Below, one piece after another: positions 11,964-21,090 of a stretch of DNA of 64,000 bases. How positions within the stretch are numbered: the first letter of the stretch is position 1; each line of letters begins with the position of its first letter. Below the pieces are notes generated by a model, which was given only the letters and a program-made list of their open reading frames with translations, was not told the origin of the DNA and searched no databases. Origin of the DNA: Crotalaria pallida (taxonomy: Eukaryota; Streptophyta; Magnoliopsida; Fabales; Fabaceae); contig CM075653.1 in the NCBI GenBank assembly GCA_037953625.1, positions 101,597,639 through 101,661,638 on the forward strand. Direction: 5' to 3'. The translations under genes and the position numbers were made by a program.

Positions 11964-12975
11964 GCTTCCACACCACTAAGAGTGAAAACCCTTCCTTGAG
12001 CCATAGGCCTATCAGCAGTCCCTCTTGAATTAGCTTTGACCGGTTCCTTGCAGTCTCTAGCAAAATGTCCCGGTTTCCCACAATTGAAACAACCACTTGT
12101 TCCCCAACAAACACGGCCATAATGATGGCGCTTGCACTTGTCACAAAATGGAGCCTCGCTCCGAAAGTTTCTTCCATCCGAACCACCAACCTTCCCCTTG
12201 CCTTTCCCTCGGCGATCATACGGACCCTTGCCTCAATTGTTGAAACCTTTACACCTCTGAGATCCATAATTCTGGTTATCCTTTCTTTCTGAGGCTGGCA
12301 GCTCTTCAGCTTTCTTATCATCTTCATACATCCTACACATGTCCACGAGTGCAGGAAAGCTTTGGATCCGTTGGTAGCTGAAAATCGACTTCAACTTGGG
12401 CCTCAAGCCTCCCTCAAACTTGATACACTTGCTCCTTTCATCGGGGTTGTTCTGATAGTATGGAGAGTACTTCATCAATTCCTCGAACTTGGCCGCGTAC
12501 TCACCCACACTCATGCTTTCTTGCTTCAGCTGCAAAAACTCCACCTCTTTCTTTCTCCTCAAGTCCTCAGGGAAGTATTTGTTGAGAAACTTCTCCATAA
12601 ACACTCCCCAACTCACCTCTCTTCCTTCATAGCATAGGAGCTGACCGTGTGATTCCATCAATTCTCAGCTTCATCTTCCAGCATGTAGGTTGCATAAGCC
12701 ACTTTCTGAGCTTCCGTACAGTCCAAAGTCCTCAGAATCTTATCCATGGTGTGAATCCACTTATTGGCCTCCTCAGGTCTAAATCCTCCTTCAAACTTAG
12801 GTGGATTACAACTCCTGAAATCAGCCAGACTCTTCGCCTCGATGTTACCCACATTGCATTGATGAGGTGGATTAGCCGGTTGAGGTGGTTGCTGAGATTG
12901 TTGCTGCATGGTCTCCAACACCGCAGTAATTCTATCTAACATTGCATTGGTGTGATTTTGGTTTCTAGTTGCCAT
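11964..12975 (-). pseudogene. gypsy gag with zinc knuckle
   Basis: The frame starts at an ATG at 12975, 231 bp below the primer site. It encodes a Retrotrans_gag-type capsid region (DFRSCNPPKFEGG, NKWIHTMDKI, LNKYFPEDLRRKKEVEF, QESMSVGEYAAKFEEL) and a CCHC zinc knuckle CFNCGKPGHFARDC at about 12049-12090. It is broken by a TGA after LEDEAEN (near 12656), a frameshift shortly after, and a second TGA near 12233. The zinc-knuckle part lies in the frame after that second stop; the longer open frame overlapping it is a shadow. The 3' end continues into protease across the inserted solo LTR. Confidence 0.88.
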
Positions 12976-13206
12976 AATAGACCAGCGCTATGGGCTTATG
13001 GTCACATATGTTGAACTAAAGAAACTTTCACTACACCACCTATACTAAGATCCTAACTACAACCTCAAACAACACATTCAATTGTATCTAATGCCCAAAA
13101 AGCAAGATACTTGAATTCAAATCAATAAATATGCCCTGTGGTTACCTGCTTGATGTTGATGGCTACCGTTCTGGAACTACTTCCACTACTACAGGGTCTG
13201 ACTTTT

Positions 13207-13218
13207 GCTCTGATACCA
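13207..13218 (-). other. primer-binding site of the gypsy element
   Basis: TGGTATCAGAGC on the minus strand matches the 3' end complement of plant initiator Met-tRNA, the usual primer of these elements. It lies five bases from the LTR end (TGTCACA). The 230 bp between it and the gag start hold no gene. Confidence 0.88.
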
Positions 13219-13223
13219 CTTAG

Positions 13224-13683
13224 TGTGACACCCTTCTCTTAAACTTCAAATAGTTAATATAATAACTATCTAGTTTACTCAATTTAATATGGACTTGTGG
13301 GTATTCATTGAAAATGTAGAAATAAATTTTTCTTTCAAAGCGGGTGCACAAACCAACATAGAGAACTCTTGGAGAGGGTAATTTGTATCATTTTCAACAT
13401 TATTTTGAATTCGGTGTTTACTAGGATAATAAAATTGTTTCATAATTTCAGATAGCATCGATTCCTTTGAAAAGACATTTTCTTAGTAAAATTAGGCGAT
13501 ACTATCCCTTTATTTCTTTTGCGGAACTGATACCATTTTCAAATAACATAGCCGAATTCTTTCATGTAACCTTTATCAGAGTAAGCGGAAATTATAGGAC
13601 TATGTAGCTAATAGAAATATATCCATAGATTTTATATATATAACTGAAAAGAGTCAGGTGATACATAGCCCCAACATAAAAGT
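13224..13683 (-). repeat. 5' LTR of gypsy element, gag-proximal piece
   Basis: On the minus strand this is the final 460 bp of the 5' LTR, ending in TGTCACA next to the primer site. It is cut at its far side by the copia insertion, whose AAAGT duplication lies at 13679-13683. No match to the 3' LTR remnant is expected, because that copy keeps only the opposite end. Confidence 0.85.
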
Positions 13684-15326
13684 TGTAAGTTCCATGAAGA
13701 ATGTTTTGATAATGACAAAAGGTTTTGAACAAGCTAATATGTGATGATCAAGTTCAAGCTCAACAAGCAACAACAAACATCAAATGAAGAAGAGAGAAAG
13801 CAAACTCATGAAGACTTAGTTTGAGTGTAATTGTAATCGTTTTATCTTTTGCCTCTCAAGCTTCTTAGGTCTTTTATTTGGGTAGATTATTTAGAGGGTA
13901 GTGAATCTCTATCATAGTCATGATTAAATCATAATTTGAGTTTTCACTTAACCTAAAATCAATAGGTGGCTTAAAGGTTTGAAAGGAAAGGTTTAGTTTT
14001 GAGAAAACAAGTTTCTAACAAGTTGCAGTGTGGATTTAATCGATTAAGTTAAAATTTAATCGATTAATACTCGATTAAGCTGAAATTTAATCGATTAAAT
14101 ACTGCAGATCTGGTTTTTTAAAATACGATTTTCACTTCTCAAAATCAGTTTTCAAGTGCTACAACTTTTGGGTATTCTATATAAACCTATTCCTAACCTT
14201 TGTGATCAATATACATCATTTTCATAATCAATTTTACAAAGAATCAAGCCACTCTATTCTCTCTTAATTTCAAAGATCAAAGCTTTCTATTTTACATTCT
14301 TTGATCAAGAACCTTTGAATCTCTTATATTGATTTTGTCATAACTATTGGAAGAGATTCATAGGATTGTCATTTGTGTTTTCTATTGTGTTGTAATCTTT
14401 GCAAGAAGGCAAGTCAACTACAAAAAACAAGAAGCCTTGGTGTGTCGATTATCATCAAGCAACGTTCATTCAAGAAGAAGAAGTCTTGGTTGTGAATCAA
14501 GCAAGTGAAGCCTTGGTGTGTGGATTATCATCAAGCAAAGAAGACTTGTTGTGTGGATTATCAACAATGGGTAGAGGTTAGATTAGAGAGAAGATCAATA
14601 GGATTACAAGGCAAAGGTGTGGAGTATCTCTTGTAGGCTAGCAAGAAGGGAGTCTTGTGAGGCACTTACTTGTAATTTGAGAACTCTAATTCCTCATAGT
14701 GAAGAATCTCTCTTGGTTGAAGAGGGGACTGGATGTAGCTTTCAAGCGGATGAAAGTGAACCAGGATAAATCACTGTGTCGTATCTCTAAACTCTTAACT
14801 CTTTGCATTCAAGTCAATTCATTGTGTTCTTGGTTGAAAACTTAGAAAAAGTGATTTTTCATAATTGATTGAATTGAATCTTTAATTGTGCAAATTGGTT
14901 AAAGGGAAATCATTTTCATAACCTAGGTAATCAATAAGAATATAGGTGTTAATTCTTTTCGCTGATTCTCTGATCTTACGTGTTAATTGATTGATTTTCG
15001 TATTCGATTGAAAAGTGATTTTTCAGTTTTTAACTGTCATAATCGATTATTAATTGGTGCTTAATCGATTAAGTGAATCTTTAATCGATTAAGGAAAATT
15101 GTCTCTTCAGGTCTTAATCGATTAAATGTCAGTTTAATCGATTAAGATATCAGCTTAATCGATTAAGTGCTGACAAATTTGCAAAAATCATTTGTTTTAA
15201 TTGTTTCGATTTGTTTCGTTCAAAAATCTTTCAAGGTTTCTTAAACACCTATTCAACCCCCCCCCCCTTCTAGGTGTGTTCCTAGTGGTTCCTTAGTCTC
15301 TCCAACCACCAATTGTGGTTTCCTCA
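13684..15326 (+). repeat. copia 5' LTR
   Basis: Starts TGTAAGTTCC and ends TTTCCTCA. It holds nine AATCGATT palindromes, mostly TTAATCGATTAA, in two clusters at about 14036-14100 and 15040-15170. An internal direct repeat contains CCTTGGTGTGTSGATTATCA. A run of about eleven C near 15260 is shorter in the other LTR and explains the length difference. A 60-codon frame from 14399 recurs in the other LTR and is not a gene. Confidence 0.93.
14178..14185 (+). promoter_or_regulatory. copia LTR TATA box
   Basis: TATATAAA about 495 bp into the LTR, repeated at 18420-18427. Transcription would start near 14210, giving a leader of about 1.1 kb of R-U5 before the primer site. Confidence 0.6.
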
Positions 15327-15328
15327 AT

Positions 15329-15340
15329 TGGTATCAGAGC
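15329..15340 (+). other. copia primer-binding site
   Basis: TGGTATCAGAGC, complementary to initiator Met-tRNA, two bases after the LTR end. The junction reads CCTCAATTGGTATCAGAGC; its core recurs in the tract after gag. Confidence 0.9.
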
Positions 15341-15396
15341 TCGGTCGAAAGACACGAGCATAAGAGCTTTTTCGTAAAGATCCTTAAGTAACCGCA

Positions 15397-17187
15397 ATGG
15401 GTTCTACGAATCCCTTTGGTGGTGAAGGTGCCTCTATAAGTCGTCCTCCATTATTTGGTGGTGAGGATTACGCTTATTGGAAAGTAAGAATGAAAATCTT
15501 TATCCAAGCCATAGATAGTGAAATTTGGAAAGCAATAGAAAAAGGTCCTCATATCCCCTCTAGTTTAGTTGAAGGCGTAGTACATTTAATCCCCGAGGAT
15601 AAGTGGAAGGATGATGATAGAAAGAAAGTTCAATATGATTATAAAGCAAAGAATATCATTACCTCCGCTTTATCTTATGATGAGTTCTTTAGAGTTTCTC
15701 AATTTACTAGTGCTAAGGAGATGTGGGACACTTTACAAGTGACTCATGAAGGAACTAGTGAGGTTAGGAGAGCTAGATTGAATGCTTTAATGCGTGATTA
15801 TGAATTGTTTCAAATGCTTCCAAATGAATCTATAAATGATATGCAAAAGCGTTTTACTCACATTATTAACCATTTACTTGCTCTTGGTAAGAATTTCTTG
15901 CAAGGTGAACTTTCTAACAAAGTGTTGAGATGTTTAGATAAGAATTGGCAACCAAAAGTAACAGCTATTGTTGAATCTAAGAATTTGGATCCTATGGATC
16001 TTGCAACACTTTTCGGAAAGCTTCAAGAACATGAAATGGAGCTTGGACGCTTGAGTTTGCATGAAGAGTCGGATAAGAACAAATCAAGAAAAGGACTTGC
16101 TCTTAAATTAAATAGATCATATCAAAAGGAAGTGAGTTCCGATGATGATGATAGTGAAGATTCCGATTCGGATGTTGATGAAAAAGAAATGAAACTTTTA
16201 CTAAGGAAGTTTGACAAGTTTCTAAGGAGAAAAGGAAGGTTGAACAAGGACAAAAGTAAAGAGAAGAATTCTCCACACTACAAGACCAAGACTACAAAAG
16301 ATGGAGTAGTTTGCCATGAATGTGGAAAACCCGGACATCTCAAGTATTCGTGCTCTAAGTATCTCAAGAAGAAGGAGAAAGACAAGAAAAATTCTAAATC
16401 TAAAAGAGCATACATAGTTTGGGATAGTGATGAAGATAACAAGAAAAGCACATCGAGTAGTTCATCGGATAATGAAGAAGCCGCTTGTCTCAACTTGATA
16501 ACTCTAGTAGATGATGAAGAACAAAGTTCAAATGATGAATCAAGTTATCAAAGCGAGGAAAGCGATGTAAGTCATACTAAATCCGAAATTTCTTCTAAAT
16601 ATGAATTGTTATATAATGCTTGTGAAGAAATGCATGAACAACTTGAAAAACTAGTTTTGAAAAACATTGAAAGAAAGAAGCTCATTTTGAAACATCAACA
16701 AGAGATTTTAGAACTTCAAAAACAAGTTGATGAGCTTAATCTTGAAAATGAAACCCTTGATCTTATATATGCTAGTTCTTCTTGTGATTGTGCTAGTAGA
16801 TTGAATAATGTGGTTGATTGTGAGGATTGCAAGTTGCTTAAAGATGAAAATGCTATTTTGAAAAATAAGCTTGCAAGTTTCACAAATGGTGACATTAGAT
16901 TGCGCACATTGTTAAATTTTCAAAGAGAAAATTCAAACAAGTTTGGTTTGGGTTATACTAATGCTAAGAGTAATTCTCATAGAAATGTTGTTTATTTTTC
17001 TAAGGTTGATTTTTCAAATGCACCAATATGTTTCTATTGTGGTACTCATGGACATACTTCAAATGTGTGTTATGTTAAAGTGCATGGTATACCTAAAGGA
17101 AAGTTTGTTTGGATGAAAAAGGGTGAAAGTCCCTACACTAACAAAAATGGATCCAAAACCATTTGGATACCAAAAAGCAAAGCATGA
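15397..17187 (+). CDS. intact 596-aa copia Gag
   Basis: The protein is the capsid/nucleocapsid of the element. Residues 10-40 carry the PLFGGEDYAYWKVRM block of UBN2-type copia Gags. A first CCHC zinc knuckle CHECGKPGHLKYSC lies near residue 304 and a second, CFYCGTHGHTSNVC, near residue 545. Acidic Asp/Ser stretches lie around residues 245-260 and 355-395, and a Lys/Glu/Leu-rich probable coiled coil at about 400-460. It ends GSKTIWIPKSKA and stops, at a point where autonomous relatives would continue into protease. The ATG is 57 bp after the primer site. No stop or frameshift was found, unusual in this window, consistent with recent activity supported by another element's enzymes. Confidence 0.93.
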   Translation: MGSTNPFGGEGASISRPPLFGGEDYAYWKVRMKIFIQAIDSEIWKAIEKGPHIPSSLVEGVVHLIPEDKWKDDDRKKVQYDYKAKNIITSALSYDEFFRVSQFTSAKEMWDTLQVTHEGTSEVRRARLNALMRDYELFQMLPNESINDMQKRFTHIINHLLALGKNFLQGELSNKVLRCLDKNWQPKVTAIVESKNLDPMDLATLFGKLQEHEMELGRLSLHEESDKNKSRKGLALKLNRSYQKEVSSDDDDSEDSDSDVDEKEMKLLLRKFDKFLRRKGRLNKDKSKEKNSPHYKTKTTKDGVVCHECGKPGHLKYSCSKYLKKKEKDKKNSKSKRAYIVWDSDEDNKKSTSSSSSDNEEAACLNLITLVDDEEQSSNDESSYQSEESDVSHTKSEISSKYELLYNACEEMHEQLEKLVLKNIERKKLILKHQQEILELQKQVDELNLENETLDLIYASSSCDCASRLNNVVDCEDCKLLKDENAILKNKLASFTNGDIRLRTLLNFQRENSNKFGLGYTNAKSNSHRNVVYFSKVDFSNAPICFYCGTHGHTSNVCYVKVHGIPKGKFVWMKKGESPYTNKNGSKTIWIPKSKA

Positions 17188-17925
17188 TTGTTTTTGTAGG
17201 TATGATTGAAGAGCAAAAAGAGCATACAAGTGTTATTCATATTTGCATCTTCAATTGGTATTACATTTGCATCTCAAAAGAAGTCCTACAAATTTGGTAC
17301 AAGTGATATTGTTAGATATTGATGATTATAGTATCTTCTCAATTGGTATCTCCTCAATTACTTTTCTAAAAGTTCATTTGGTATCATTGAGTGATCATTA
17401 TATGATTATCATGCTTTTGTTGTTATTGAAGAAATGTCACATTATATCTTATTTCTTTACATTGATATTTTACTTTGTGAAGTGATATTATAGCTTCTTA
17501 GTTTTCAATTGGTAACATATTTCATTGTTATATTCTCTTGCCAATTGGTATCACATTTCAAAGTATAGCTCTTGTATTGTTCAATTAGTATCAATGTTGT
17601 GAAGAAATGATCATACTATTTTTCTTGTTTTGGCTTAGATCTTATATTTCAATTGGTATATATTACTTTTTGATAATGCCAAAGGGGGAGAAGTAGTTGT
17701 TTTGAAATAGATGTTTTGTTTGGAGAAAGGTTGTTTTGTTGTTTTTATGTAGGTTGAGCTAAGTTGTTGAAGATAGGGGGAGAATCAAGCTTCTATCAAG
17801 TGGATTTCAAATGTCAAAAGCATTTAGCAAGATTCTCTAAGTGATCAAATGGTTCAAGCATCAACAACTTGAAAGAACTTCTTACAACTTCAAAACATGT
17901 TTGTCATTTTCAAAAAGGGGGAGAT
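17188..17925 (+). other. post-gag noncoding tract with iterated CAATTGGTAT and purine tracts
   Basis: No protein is encoded where pol should be. CAATTGGTAT or close variants occur about seven times (near 17252, 17340, 17374, 17505, 17542, 17582, 17650), each resembling the LTR/primer-site junction. Three G-rich purine tracts follow: AAAGGGGGAGAAG near 17681, ATAGGGGGAGAA near 17774 and AAAAAGGGGGAGA at 17912-17924, the last touching the 3' LTR. Multiple purine tracts are described for Sireviruses; the repeated junction-like motif I cannot explain. Confidence 0.75.
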
Positions 17926-19564
17926 TGTAAGTTCCATGAAGAATGTTTTGATAATGACAAAAGGTTTTGAACAAGCTAATATGTGATGATCAAGTTCAAG
18001 CTCAACAAGCAACAACAAACATCAAATGAAGAAGAGAGAAAGCAAACTCATGAAGACTTAGTTTGAGTGTAATTGTAATCGTTTTATCTTTTGCCTCTCA
18101 AGCTTCTTAGGTCTTTTATTTGGGTAGATTATTTAGAGGGTAGTGAATCTCTATCATAGTCATGATTAAATCATAATTTGAGTTTTCACTTAACCTAAAA
18201 TCAATAGGTGGCTTAAAGGTTTTAAAGGAAAGGTTTAGTTTTGAGAAAACAAGTTTCTAACAAGTTGCAGTGTGGATTTAATCGATTAAGTTAAAATTTA
18301 ATCGATTAATACTCGAGTAAGCTGAAATTTAATCGATTAAATACTGCAGATCTGGTTTTTTAAAATACGATTTTCACTTCTCAAAATCAGTTTTTAAGTG
18401 CTACAACTTTTGGGTATTCTATATAAACCTATTCCTAACCTTTGTGATCAATATACATCATTTTCATAATCAATTTTACAAAGAATCAAGCCACTCTATT
18501 CTCTCTTAATTTCAAAGATCAAAGCTTTCTATTTTACATTCTTTGATCAAGAACCTTTGAATCTCTTATATTGATTTTGTCATAACTATTGGAAGAGATT
18601 CATAGGATTGTCATTTGTGTTTTCTATTGTGTTGTAATCTTTGCAAGAAGGCAAGTCAACTACAAAAAACAAGAAGCCTTGGTGTGTCGATTATCATCAA
18701 GCAACGTTCATTCAAGAAGAAGAAGTCTTGGTTGTGAATCAAGCAAGTGAAGCCTTGGTGTGTGGATTATCATCAAGCAAAGAAGACTTGTTGTGTGGAT
18801 TATCAACAAGGGGTAGAGGTTAGATTAGAGAGAAGATCAATAGGATTACAAGGCAAGGGTGTGGAGTATCTCTTGTAGGCTAGCAAGAAGGGAGTCTTGT
18901 GAGGCACTTACTTGTAATTTGAGAACTCTAATTCCTCATAGTGAAGAATCTCTCTTGGTTGAAGAGGGGACTGGATGTAGCTTTCAAGCGGATGAAAGTG
19001 AACCAGGATAAATCACTGTGTCGTATCTCTAAACTCTTAACTCTTTGCATTCAAGTCAATTCATTGTGTTCTTGGTTGAAAACTTAGAAAAAGTGATTTT
19101 TCATAATTGATTGAATTGAATCTTTAATTGTGCAAATTGGTTAAAGGGAAATCATTTTCATAACCTAGGTAATCAATAAGAATATAGGTGTTAATTCTTT
19201 TCGCTGATTCTCTGATCTTACGTGTTAATTGATTGATTTTCGTATTCGATTGAAAAGTGATTTTTCAGTTTTTAACTGTCATAATCGATTATTAATTGGT
19301 GCTTAATCGATTAAGTGAATCTTTAATCGATTAAGGAAAATTGTCTCTTCAGGTCTTAATCGATTAAATGTCAGTTTAATCGATTAAGATATCAGTTTAA
19401 TCGATTAAGTGCTGACAAATTTGCCAAAATCATTTGTTTTAATTGTTTCGATTTGTTTCGTTCGAAAATCTTTCAAGGTTTCTTAAACACCTATTCAACC
19501 CCCCCTTCTAGGTGTGTTCCTAGTGGTTCCTTAGTCTCTCCAACCACCAATTGCGGTTTCCTCA
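17926..19564 (+). repeat. copia 3' LTR
   Basis: Matches 13684-15326 with about nine substitutions and a shorter C run, and ends TTTCCTCA followed by the target duplication AAAGT. One palindrome copy has changed from CTCGATTAAG to CTCGAGTAAG. Confidence 0.93.
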
Positions 19565-19845
19565 AAAGTCAACAAGGTCCATATACAAGTCCATAAAGAT
19601 CTATGTCCAAAATAAGACCATAACCCTAGTGTACTCAAAAGTATATCTACAATATATACATCTCAAAATATAGACTCTAGAGGTGGTCACATAGATCTGG
19701 CAGCATCAGTAGTAGTAGTGGCGGTAGTAGCAGTCTCCAGGTAGCAACAGAAAACATCATCATCAACAGCAGCAGCAGCAGAATCTCCTCCACAGCATCC
19801 CCACACTGGATCCCCTGATCCTCATCATGTACCATATGCACATAC

Positions 19846-20316
19846 CTAGGGATCATCATCCCTCCAATCACTCCCAGTAGAATGTACGACAGGCTCGCCT
19901 CCGCTCTCGTCCTCCACCGGATCCTCCTCGATCTCATCCGAGGGAGAGTGTACCCTACCACTGGGTACAGGGTCAGGAGATGGTGTGACCCTGACTGGGC
20001 TCCTTGGATCAGAAGGGGGAGTCTCCTCGCGGACGACTCTAGAAGAAAATGGGTGTGAGCGGGTAGGTCTAAAACGAAAACTATGATAAGAGCGAGCTGG
20101 TCGTGTGGAAGGTGGTCCATGGTATGTGTAAAACGGGGGTACGTGCATAGTGTATATGATGGGAATCCTAAATCTACGAGGACGAAATCGAATCAGCGGG
20201 TTCGGGTGGTAGAAGGTAATCTCTACCTCCCCCTCGAACACCGCGCGATGGTCCTCATAGATCCATGTGCCACTAGGAAGTGGCCGGATCTCGATGCAAG
20301 CGATGTAGCGAGACAT
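19846..20316 (-). CDS. hypothetical 156-aa frame inside the gypsy LTR
   Basis: An ATG just after a good splice acceptor (CCCCTATGCCCTTGTAG) opens a frame for a 156-residue protein. The first 45 residues contain TWIYEDHRAVFEG and VEITFYHP; the middle is Arg/Pro/Tyr-rich (RFRPRRFRIP, HVPPFYTYHGPP); the tail is Ser/Pro then acidic (EIEEDPVEDESGG). No known family was recognised. Related-looking fragments, with an aromatic motif followed by a beta-like VEI/LTI and an acidic or Ser/Thr-rich tail, occur in the LTRs at 26036-26392 and 28665-29078. It could be a spliced LTR product or a decayed exon. Translation is unproven. Confidence 0.35.
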   Translation of the reverse strand: MSRYIACIEIRPLPSGTWIYEDHRAVFEGEVEITFYHPNPLIRFRPRRFRIPIIYTMHVPPFYTYHGPPSTRPARSYHSFRFRPTRSHPFSSRVVREETPPSDPRSPVRVTPSPDPVPSGRVHSPSDEIEEDPVEDESGGEPVVHSTGSDWRDDDP

Positions 20317-20330
20317 CACCTACAAGGGCA
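20317..20330 (-). promoter_or_regulatory. candidate 3' splice site before LTR frame
   Basis: The pyrimidine-rich stretch ending in TTGTAG precedes the ATG of the LTR frame. Similar GCTTACYCYCT blocks come before the related segments near 25980 and 28537. A possible donor, CACTG|GTGAGT, lies 5' of it near 20582. Splicing is inferred only. Confidence 0.3.
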
Positions 20331-21026
20331 TAGGGGTAAGCAATACTATACACATAATCAACAGAGTATAAACATGTACAATATGGATATGTAGATGTGC
20401 AACAATGAACAACAATCGCATTTAGCACTTAGCAGTTATAGAATGCAAGAAGGATGCTCATACTTGTTCATTTATCACAATTAAATTAAATGAGTGGCAT
20501 GATGTATGAATTTAGCTCTCAAGCCTATCTCCATCAATCTATGTCACTCTCTGACGTCCATCCCTGACAACCCAGCACTCACCAGTGCGTTGTATTCCTA
20601 GGTATACAACATTTCGTACATTCACCAAGAATGTACACGACAAGGTTGGAATCCGTGCCACCCGAGCACATCCCGTCATCCAAACGGTGTAACCATATCG
20701 GCATCCACTAAGCCGACCACGTCTTCAACGTGTCATCAAGCAAGCGTATTGGCACTCCCAGAGGCCCTCCACTTGTTACCAAAACATGATAAACGACCTA
20801 CCATCCAGACTCCAAGATGAATGCATCACTTTTAAGCTTAAAGGAAATTGGTTAATATATAACGTGCCACCCGAGCACATCCCGTCATCCAAACGGACCG
20901 TCATCCAAACGGTATACTTATATTAATAAATTTCTTTTAAGTCAAGATCCCTTGGATTATTGTTATTCAATTATTAACTAAATGATTCAGAATTAAAATG
21001 GTATTTTTAAGATTCTGGGTAAATTA

Positions 21027-21090
21027 CTCGAGTTTTCTTCAGAATACTCGAGTGTTCTTCAGCTATTACCAGAGTACTCGAGTGTTCTAC
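21027..21090. repeat. cluster of TACTCGAGT palindromes
   Basis: TACTCGAGT-type palindromes are repeated at close spacing here and, past the inserted element, at about 26784-27045, giving more than ten copies in one LTR. Two more pairs are near 3075-3115 and 28070-28110. They belong to the gypsy LTR and are reminiscent of clustered binding sites. Confidence 0.7.

Larger units (their letters stand above)
13684..19564 (+). mobile_element. gag-only Sirevirus-like Ty1-copia element
   Basis: The 5881-bp element has two near-identical LTRs (1643 and 1639 bp) and is flanked by AAAGT at 13679-13683 and 19565-19569. It has a Met-tRNA primer site, one intact gag frame, a 738-bp noncoding tract and a terminal purine tract. 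Protease, integrase, reverse transcriptase and RNase H are absent, so it depends on a partner element. Long Gag with coiled coil, clustered LTR palindromes and several purine tracts are traits described for Sireviruses. About nine LTR substitutions make it the youngest datable insertion here. Confidence 0.92.

Noticed and set aside
11959..12327. 122-codon minus-strand frame over the gag zinc-knuckle region
   Set aside because: The neighbouring frame gives a perfect CCHC knuckle and gag-like sequence; this one is a shadow.
13207..13218. tRNA-like matches at primer sites (also 15329 and 63286)
   Set aside because: Only short primer-binding complements to tRNA 3' ends, no cloverleaf.
14399..14581. 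60-codon frame repeated at 18641-18823
   Set aside because: Part of the copia LTRs, caused by a direct repeat; no gene.
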